Position numbers and translations under genes: made by a program. A DNA stretch of 11,167 bases from Candidatus Aminicenantota bacterium (GTDB lineage Bacteria > Acidobacteriota > Aminicenantia > Aminicenantales > Saccharicenantaceae), in NCBI GenBank assembly GCA_026393955.1, contig JAPKZE010000178.1:1-11167 (forward strand). Reading direction: 5' to 3'. The notes below the pieces were generated by a model that had not been told where the DNA came from, did no database searches, and was given only the letters and a program-made list of their open reading frames with translations. The first letter of the stretch is position 1. The number at the start of each line of letters is the position of its first letter. Below are positions 5,761 to 11,167 of the stretch, piece by piece.

Positions 5761-6324
5761 ATGATCGACGCGACCCAGATCCGCAAAGGCATGATCATCG
5801 TCATGGACGGCATGCTCTGGCGGGTGATGGAAATGCAGCTCATCACGCCCGGCCGGTGGAAGGCCATGGTCCAGACGAAGCTGCGCAACATCCAGATCGG
5901 CTCCCAGACCGAGCACCGCTTCCGCTCGGAGGAGCGGCTCGAGCAGGCCCGCCTCGACGAGGTTGAGATGGAGTTCCTCTATGAGCAGGGCGGCGATTAC
6001 GTCTTCATGAACATCGAGAACTACGAGCAGGTCACCCTGAGCGCCGAGGCCATCGGCGACGCCATCAAGTACCTCAAGTCGAACACGGTCATCGAGGTCG
6101 AGACGTTCGAGGGCAAGCCCGTCGGCGTCAACCTCCCCCACACCATGGACCTCAAGGTCGCGAGCACCGAGCCCCGGCTCCAGGGCGCGACCAAAACCGC
6201 CCTCTACAAGCCCGCGGTCCTCGAGACGGGCGCGGTCGTCCAGGTGCCGGAGTTCATCAAGGAAGGCGACGTCATCCGCGTCGACACGTGGGAAGACAAA
6301 TACCTCGAGCGGGCCAAGAAGTAG
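5761..6324 (+). CDS. efp: Translation elongation factor P
   Basis: EF-P binds the ribosome between the P and E sites and relieves stalling at polyproline stretches. The 187 residues are normal length and span the N-terminal KOW-like domain, central OB domain and C-terminal OB domain. The C-terminal EF-P signature KPAVLETGAVVQVPEFIKEG is intact (150-169). The domain I loop reads TPGRWKAMVQTKLRN (29-43): the residue after PG, which is modified in many bacteria, is R32, followed by W33 and K34, rather than the PGKG of EpmA-type or lysinylated EF-Ps. The ATG at 5761 has GGAGG (5751-5755) at 5 nt; the longer open frame upstream runs through the palindrome and is not coding. It is monocistronic and ends 7 nt from the convergent propeller gene, leaving no room for a separate terminator. 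No EpmA/B, EarP or YmfI modification gene is in view. Confidence 0.96.
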   Translation: MIDATQIRKGMIIVMDGMLWRVMEMQLITPGRWKAMVQTKLRNIQIGSQTEHRFRSEERLEQARLDEVEMEFLYEQGGDYVFMNIENYEQVTLSAEAIGDAIKYLKSNTVIEVETFEGKPVGVNLPHTMDLKVASTEPRLQGATKTALYKPAVLETGAVVQVPEFIKEGDVIRVDTWEDKYLERAKK

Positions 6325-6331
6325 GCCGGCT

Positions 6332-8494
6332 TCAGAAATTCTGCCGGAAGACCCCGACGTTCCCGTAGCTGTCCCGGACCCTCACCGTGACCTGGTTCTC
6401 CGCCCCGGCGGGGAGCTTCAGCGAGACCTTGAACGATTCGCTCCGCGAGTCGGCGATGCCGTCGACCGGGAAGACGACGCGCCATTCCCCCGGCCGGACG
6501 AGGATCTTGGCCTCTTCGATGTAGGAATAGGAATCCTCCGCCTGGAAGGCGATATCGAGCGCGGCGCCGTTGCGGGCCGCGGTGAACCCCTTAACGACGG
6601 GCAGCGAGTTGTCGACGACGAGCGGCGGGCTGATCCGGTCGGTCCTGAGCTCGAGCCCCAGGGGATTGGAGGGCGAGTCCGAGGCGCTGAGCCGGAGGAA
6701 ATAGGTCCCGTCCGGAACGGCCAGCGTATCGAAGGCGTAGATCGTCTCGCTCCAGGCGTCTTCGAGGACCCGCCATTCGGTCTCGCCGTCCTTGCGGATG
6801 GCCAGGGAATACCGGAGCGTGTCCCCGTTCTCGTCGGACGCGTCCCAGACGACCGTCTGGAAGCCCTTGCGCTCGGCCTTCCGGGACGGCAGCCCGAAGC
6901 GCAGGTCGTCTTTCTTCACCGGCGCTTCGGCCAAAGCCCGCTCGACGCCGAGGATGACGTCGTCTTGTTCGGGCAGCTTGAGGTAGACCTCGTTCGGCTT
7001 GAGGAACTCCAGCCGCGTCACCGCCGGAGCGATGTTCGACTGCAGGTAGAAAACGGTCAGCCGGTTGAAGACGGGCGAGGCCTTGCCGGTCTGGGTCCGG
7101 AGCAGGACCTTGACCTGGAGGAAGCGCGCCTTGGGGCTGAGCACCTGCTCCTCGGTCTTGCCGTAGTAGGGTGACCAATCCGTCCAGGTGGCATTGGGCT
7201 CGCCGGTGTTGCCGCTCCGGCTCTGGAGCTGGACCGATGAGCCGGCGGCGACGGCGGCGTCCCAGACGATGCGTCCCCACGCCGCCGGGGTCCTGGCGTC
7301 GAGGACCGGGCTGACGTACTCCCCGGCGAACCGCTGCTCGGTGAGCAGGAGGCCGAAATAGCAAGGATTGTTCGACAGCACGTAGATCTTGGAATCGAGC
7401 GGCACGAGCTGGTAGACCTGCTCGGAGCTCTGTTGCAGCAACAGGGCGACCCTCTCCTCCCGGTCCACGGAATAGATCCGGCCCCGGCCGCCGGTGCCGA
7501 AGACGACCTTCTTCTCCCCCTCCCGCCAGAGCAGGGAGTAGATCATCTCGTCGTCGGAGCTCCAGAGGCGCTTGGCCAGGCCGTCACCGGTGAGGCGATA
7601 GAGCGCGCCGCCGTCCCTGGCCGCGCCCCCCGCCGGCTGGTACCCCGAGCGGCCTTCGCCGCCGGAGGCGCTCGCCGTGACCGTGACCTCGGCGTCGAGC
7701 CGGACGGGCGTTTCGGACGCCTCGTCCTTCCGGGCCCGGGTCGATGTCCCGGAGGCCGCGGCGTAGATCTGGCCTTCGCGGTCGACGGCCAGGCTGCGGA
7801 CCTCCTCGTACGGCGTCTCGAAGAGGACCGCGGCGCGCCCGTCCGGGCCGATCCTGTAGAGGAGCCCGTTGCCGCCGCTCCCGGCGATAACGTCGCCGCG
7901 GGCGGTCCGCTCCAGGCAGAGGATGTGGTTCTGCGCGGCCTTGAAGAACATCCGTCCCTCGCCGAGCGGCGAGATCCGGTAGATGCCGCCGTTCTCCCCG
8001 ACCGCCGCCCACAGGTCGCCGCCTTCGAGGAACAGCAGGTCCCAGATGTATTTTTCGGCGGGGTTGAAGAACTCCTCGCCCTTGCCCTTGTCCGTGATCT
8101 TGTAGATCTTCCCGTTCGGGGAGGTCGCCGCGAAGAGCGTCCCCTTGGCGTCCTGGGCCAGCGTGGTCACGTCCATCTCCGGGGCCTGGAACCAGAGCTC
8201 CGCCTTGCCGTCCTTGTCGATACGGTAGATCTTCCCGCCGTGGCCCGTGCCCAGGAACGTGACGCCCTCGGCGGTGGCCAGGACCGAGAGATAGAACTCT
8301 TCCTGGGGCGCTGCGATCTTCTCCGCCTTGGGCGCCAGGGCCAGCGTCCCGTCGTAGGACACCGAGATGCCGTCGAACTTGCCCCGCAGGTAATCCTCGC
8401 GCGTCCGCAGCTCCCATTTCTGGGGAACCACGGCGCGGAGGGCCGAGGTCAGGACCAACGATCCGAGGACGATCGCGAGGACGGGCTTGCGCAT
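6332..8494 (-). CDS. Exported beta-propeller protein with C-terminal beta-sandwich domains
   Basis: The function is unknown; no catalytic motif is recognised. The 720-residue protein starts with a Sec signal (MRK, hydrophobic 4-19, probable cleavage after ALRA at 18-21), so it acts outside the cytoplasm. Residues 80-355 carry six copies of a blade motif of the form GxIYRIxxxGxxxxxF, at about 86, 127, 169, 209, 295 and 337. They are 40-42 residues apart except for one blade extended by a low-complexity insert (about 250-293), giving a propeller of roughly six blades. Residues 395-485 resemble a discoidin-like module (TWTDWSPYY, ARFLQVKVLL, SPVFNRLTVFY). Residues 540-620 and 625-715 look like fibronectin type III or Ig-like sandwiches (VVWDASDENGDTLRYSLAI; DGTYFLRLSASD). 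The ATG at 8494 has AGGAG 7 nt upstream, and that AGGAG overlaps the TAG stop of the S55 gene. A ligand-binding or sensor role in the envelope is an inference only. Confidence 0.85.
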   Translation of the reverse strand: MRKPVLAIVLGSLVLTSALRAVVPQKWELRTREDYLRGKFDGISVSYDGTLALAPKAEKIAAPQEEFYLSVLATAEGVTFLGTGHGGKIYRIDKDGKAELWFQAPEMDVTTLAQDAKGTLFAATSPNGKIYKITDKGKGEEFFNPAEKYIWDLLFLEGGDLWAAVGENGGIYRISPLGEGRMFFKAAQNHILCLERTARGDVIAGSGGNGLLYRIGPDGRAAVLFETPYEEVRSLAVDREGQIYAAASGTSTRARKDEASETPVRLDAEVTVTASASGGEGRSGYQPAGGAARDGGALYRLTGDGLAKRLWSSDDEMIYSLLWREGEKKVVFGTGGRGRIYSVDREERVALLLQQSSEQVYQLVPLDSKIYVLSNNPCYFGLLLTEQRFAGEYVSPVLDARTPAAWGRIVWDAAVAAGSSVQLQSRSGNTGEPNATWTDWSPYYGKTEEQVLSPKARFLQVKVLLRTQTGKASPVFNRLTVFYLQSNIAPAVTRLEFLKPNEVYLKLPEQDDVILGVERALAEAPVKKDDLRFGLPSRKAERKGFQTVVWDASDENGDTLRYSLAIRKDGETEWRVLEDAWSETIYAFDTLAVPDGTYFLRLSASDSPSNPLGLELRTDRISPPLVVDNSLPVVKGFTAARNGAALDIAFQAEDSYSYIEEAKILVRPGEWRVVFPVDGIADSRSESFKVSLKLPAGAENQVTVRVRDSYGNVGVFRQNF

Positions 8495-8504
8495 GAGGGG
8501 GCTC

Positions 8505-10331
8505 CTATTTCCTGATGCGGACGGGAATGGAGGCCCCGCCCTTGAAGATATAGGGGATGGCGATCTGGTATTCGCTCAAGGTCGACCGGGTGATCTCCGT
8601 CGGGTTCGCCGCGGACGCCCGCGGCGAGGCGAACATCGTTTTCAGGGTCGGGGGCAGATTGGGCATCTCTTCGCCCTTCAGGAAGAGACCCGGCTTGGGG
8701 GCCATGATCCTGAAATAGATCCGGTTGTTCTTGCGCAGGCTGCTGAGCAGGCGGACGAGCTGGTCGAGGCTCCGCGGCACGTACTCTTGGATGCGGTACT
8801 GGGCCCGCTCGACCTGCTGGATGGAGGCGGCGTCGCCGACGAGGATCTGGAATTCGGTCCCCGCGGGCAGGGCGGGCGCCTGGACCGTGACCTCCTGCAT
8901 CAGGCCCTCTTCGTTCTGCGACCGGTAGAACACCTTGAGCTGGATGGCCTCGCCCGGGGAGACCTCGTACTTGTCGAGCAGGACCCTCTCGAGGACCGCC
9001 TGCCGGCTCTCTTCGAGGGCCCGGACGCTGAGGTCGACGCGGAAGATGCCCACGTCCCGGAATTCGTTGTTCATCAGGAAATGGACGACCGCGGCCAGAA
9101 GCCCCGACAGGCTCACCGGAGGCTGATCATAGCTGCCGGAGAAAAGGTCTTCCAGGTGGACGCTGAGGCCGCCCTTGTCGAGGAAGACGTCGGCGTTGAA
9201 ATCCAGGCTGACATCGCCGTAGCTCCGCAGCTCCCCCGTCACCAGGCTGGACACGGCCATGTTGATCAGGGCGGGGGTCAGGAACTTGTCGGTGATGAGC
9301 TTGAGCTTGAAGTCCTTCTTCGCCGCGGGCCCGGTCTGGAACGAGATGTTCAGCGGGATGAGGCGGGGCAGGACCCCGACGTCGCCCCCGGCGCCGGCCG
9401 TCCGGTCCTGGTTGAACCGCCCGATGACCGGGCCGGCCGAGGCCAGCTTGAAGGAGCTCTCGAGGCTGGGCATGACGGTGATCACGGCGGGCCGGGTCAT
9501 GGCGTAATCGACGTTCCCCAGGTTGTAGACCGGATGGCCGAAGGCCAGCACCTTGGGGCCGTCGACGTAGGTCACCGTCCCCACCGCGGAGATATCGAGG
9601 TCGCCGCCGACGAGCTGGACGCCCACGGCGTCGCCTTCCCGGAGGGAGGGCTCGGCCGGGCTCTCCAAGGTCCGGAGCTGGCCGCCGCTCCCGCCCCGCA
9701 CGGCCAGAAAGCCCGGCCGGGAGAAGAACGACCGGGCCTTCTCGAAAGCCGCGGCGGAGAGGCCGCTCACGACGAGCGGCAGCTCCAGGGGCGCGAAGGC
9801 CAGTCCGGAGCGTTCCGCGCCGGCGGCGCCGGTCGCGAGCGTCTTCAGGTAGGCCCCGGAGAGGCTTTCCTGACTGGTATCGTCGCGGATGATGACCGGG
9901 GCGGCGGCGCCGGTCCGGGGCTCCTCGGGCGTCTTTCCGACGGCCAGCATCTCCTCGATCGGCGTGATCCCGGCGATGGCCTCTTTGGAAAAGCTGAAGC
10001 CGGAGGCCACGGCCCCGATGAGCTTGCCGTCGATGTAGACCGGGCTGCCGCTCATGCCGGCGATGACGCCGGTCGATTCGAGGCCCCGGCCCTTGAGGCG
10101 GGCCAGGATGATGCTCCGTTTGGGCGAGGAGTTCTCGATGACGCCGAGGATCTCGACCTCGAAATCCTCGATCGTCCGGCCCTGGAAGACGCTCCGGCCG
10201 CGGCCCTTCATGCCCGGCTTGACCTGCGACAGCGGCATGGTGATAGTCGCCGCCTCGGCCGTCAGGACAGCGGCGACGAGGGCCAGGGCGATGAGTCCGG
10301 CGCGGCGGTTCGCGGGCATCATGATCGGCAT
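8505..10331 (-). CDS. Exported SpoIVB-like peptidase S55 domain protein, apparently permuted
   Basis: The 608 residues begin with a signal peptide (hydrophobic 11-26, AEA cleavage site). Residues 31-130 resemble the C-terminal half of SpoIVB: KPGMKGRGRSVFQG (39-51), the FEVEILGVI segment, and GMSGSPVYIDGKLIGAV (92-108) with candidate nucleophile S94. Residues 225-335 resemble the N-terminal half of the S55 domain: GTVTYVDGPKVLAFGHPVYN (251-270) with candidate H266, then GRFNQDR. The aspartate that lies about 15 residues before the SpoIVB serine is not evident (the region reads ARLKGRGLES), so protease activity is uncertain. Residues 430-608 form an uncharacterised beta-rich tail. No PDZ domain or sporulation gene is present, so the B. 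subtilis sporulation role should not be transferred. The start is uncertain: ATGs at 10331, 10322 and 10319 all lack a clear ribosome-binding site. The 10331 start, 13 nt after the upstream stop, is chosen; an ATG at 10397 would overlap the neighbour by 53 nt. Confidence 0.82.
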   Translation of the reverse strand: MPIMMPANRRAGLIALALVAAVLTAEAATITMPLSQVKPGMKGRGRSVFQGRTIEDFEVEILGVIENSSPKRSIILARLKGRGLESTGVIAGMSGSPVYIDGKLIGAVASGFSFSKEAIAGITPIEEMLAVGKTPEEPRTGAAAPVIIRDDTSQESLSGAYLKTLATGAAGAERSGLAFAPLELPLVVSGLSAAAFEKARSFFSRPGFLAVRGGSGGQLRTLESPAEPSLREGDAVGVQLVGGDLDISAVGTVTYVDGPKVLAFGHPVYNLGNVDYAMTRPAVITVMPSLESSFKLASAGPVIGRFNQDRTAGAGGDVGVLPRLIPLNISFQTGPAAKKDFKLKLITDKFLTPALINMAVSSLVTGELRSYGDVSLDFNADVFLDKGGLSVHLEDLFSGSYDQPPVSLSGLLAAVVHFLMNNEFRDVGIFRVDLSVRALEESRQAVLERVLLDKYEVSPGEAIQLKVFYRSQNEEGLMQEVTVQAPALPAGTEFQILVGDAASIQQVERAQYRIQEYVPRSLDQLVRLLSSLRKNNRIYFRIMAPKPGLFLKGEEMPNLPPTLKTMFASPRASAANPTEITRSTLSEYQIAIPYIFKGGASIPVRIRK

Positions 10332-10344
10332 CGGGGGGCCCGCG

Positions 10345-11167
10345 TCAGATGATCCCCAGAGCCCGGCCGCACTTCTCAAAGGCCGCCAGGATCGCATCGA
10401 GCTCCTCGTCGGTGTGGCCGGCCCCGTAGCTCGTCCGGATCAGGGCCTGTCCGTGCGGGACCGCCGGATAGACGACCGGGGTGGTGAAGATCCCTTCCTC
10501 CCGCAGCAGGCGCCAGAACATGAAGCACTTTTCGTCGTCGTGGACGAGGACGGGGATGATGGGGGTCTGCGACGGGCCGGTATTGTAACCCATGGCCCGG
10601 AGGCCCGCGCGCATGCGCTCCGTGACGGCCCAGAGACGCGTCCGCAGCTCCGGCTGCGTCTCGAGCATGTCCAGGATGGCCAGGACCGAGGCGACCGAGG
10701 CCGGCGTGGCCGCAGCGCTGAAGATGAGCGAGCGGGCGTGGTGCTTGATGAAGGAGATGATCGGCGTGGCGCCGACCACGACGCCGCCGATCGAAGCGAA
10801 GGTCTTGCTGAAGGTGCCCATGACCAGGTCGACCTCGCTTTCGAGGCCGAAGTGCTCGGCCGTGCCGCGGCCGTGGGCGCCCAGGACGCCGATGCCGTGG
10901 GCGTCGTCGACGACGATCCGGGCCCCGTACTTGCGGGCCAGCGGGACGATGCCGGGCAGGTCGACGATGTCGCCCTCCATGCTGAAGACGCCGTCGACCA
11001 TGATGAGCTTGCCGTCCTGGGGGTTCAGCGAGGCCAGCAGGCGCTCCAGGTCCTTCATATTGTTGTGTTTATACTTGTGGACGGTGGCGAACGACAGCCG
11101 GCAGGCGTCGATGATGCTGGCGTGGTTCATGCGGTCGATGATGATGTGGTCGCCCTTGCCCGCGATC
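10345..11167 (-). CDS. Alpha-oxoamine synthase, probably serine palmitoyltransferase-like (N-terminus outside window)
   Basis: This PLP enzyme condenses an amino acid with an acyl-CoA thioester. 273 residues are visible, beginning IAGKGDHIIIDR and running into NHASIIDACRLS. Family motifs: VDGVFSMEGDI, VDDAHGIGVLG (aspartate and histidine that hold PLP), GTFSKTFASIGG with the Schiff-base lysine (codon 10804-10806), and a closing TSYGAGHTDEELDAIL. GTFSK is the form found in bacterial serine palmitoyltransferases; 8-amino-7-oxononanoate synthase and 2-amino-3-ketobutyrate ligase usually read TLGKALG. The KYKHN and DDAHGIGVLG stretches also resemble Bacteroides SPT as I remember it. The likely product is 3-ketosphinganine, the first step of sphingolipid synthesis. 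Automated pipelines may label it glycine C-acetyltransferase. No biotin, threonine-dehydrogenase or other sphingolipid gene lies in the window. It is the first visible gene of the leftward exported-protein cluster, ending 13 nt before the S55 gene. Confidence 0.88.
   Translation of the reverse strand, partial: IAGKGDHIIIDRMNHASIIDACRLSFATVHKYKHNNMKDLERLLASLNPQDGKLIMVDGVFSMEGDIVDLPGIVPLARKYGARIVVDDAHGIGVLGAHGRGTAEHFGLESEVDLVMGTFSKTFASIGGVVVGATPIISFIKHHARSLIFSAAATPASVASVLAILDMLETQPELRTRLWAVTERMRAGLRAMGYNTGPSQTPIIPVLVHDDEKCFMFWRLLREEGIFTTPVVYPAVPHGQALIRTSYGAGHTDEELDAILAAFEKCGRALGII

Noticed and set aside
8487..10352. 621-residue open frame on the plus strand opposite the S55 gene
   Set aside because: It is an antisense shadow with low-complexity GDE-rich composition and no recognisable motif or ribosome-binding site.
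1..11167. CRISPR array, tRNA, rRNA, phage or toxin-antitoxin genes
   Set aside because: No regularly spaced repeats, tRNA cloverleaf, rRNA-like stretch or small paired genes were seen on either strand.

Overview
The window is very GC-rich bacterial chromosome with G or C at most third codon positions. It is densely packed with ordinary bacterial genes, several in tight ATGA/GTGA-type overlaps, and has no phage, plasmid or tRNA/rRNA genes. Lipoprotein and Sec signal peptides, a MacB-type permease, a serine-palmitoyltransferase-like enzyme and an S55 (SpoIVB-like) exported protein fit a diderm, sphingolipid-capable or Acidobacteria/Aminicenantes-like lineage. That placement is inferred from style and gene content only and is not proven.

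Layout, left to right. (1) The 3' part of a MacB/FtsX-type ABC permease (+) runs to 679. (2) A 159-nt tail-to-tail spacer with two stem-loops follows, the larger at 706-778. (3) A four-gene leftward transcription unit reads from 5372 to 839: a YtcJ-like amidohydrolase lipoprotein, a short RNase HIII, a full-length AlaX alanyl-tRNA editing protein, and ribokinase. Two junctions are 4-nt stop/start overlaps. The RNase HIII-AlaX junction is instead filled by a near-perfect palindrome. (4) A 388-nt divergent intergenic region (5373-5760) carries a leftward promoter, a nested inverted-repeat (MITE/REP-like) element of about 222 bp, and an extended -10 promoter for the next gene. (5) Elongation factor P (+) lies at 5761-6324. 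(6) A leftward exported-protein cluster fills the rest: an SPT-like alpha-oxoamine synthase (cut by the window edge), an S55/SpoIVB-like protein, and a beta-propeller protein. Spacing is 13 nt and 10 nt, so they are probably one operon.

The most interesting signals are three. The S55 protein has the GMSGSP serine motif far upstream of the FGHP histidine motif, the reverse of SpoIVB as I recall it, suggesting a circularly permuted domain. Two palindromes share an outer AATGGGGAC core (2954-3007 and 5539-5583), and the second sits inside a larger inverted-repeat element; together they look like a dispersed REP/MITE family. RNase HIII here lacks its usual N-terminal substrate-binding domain. No defence system, CRISPR array or clearly unknown multi-gene system was found.
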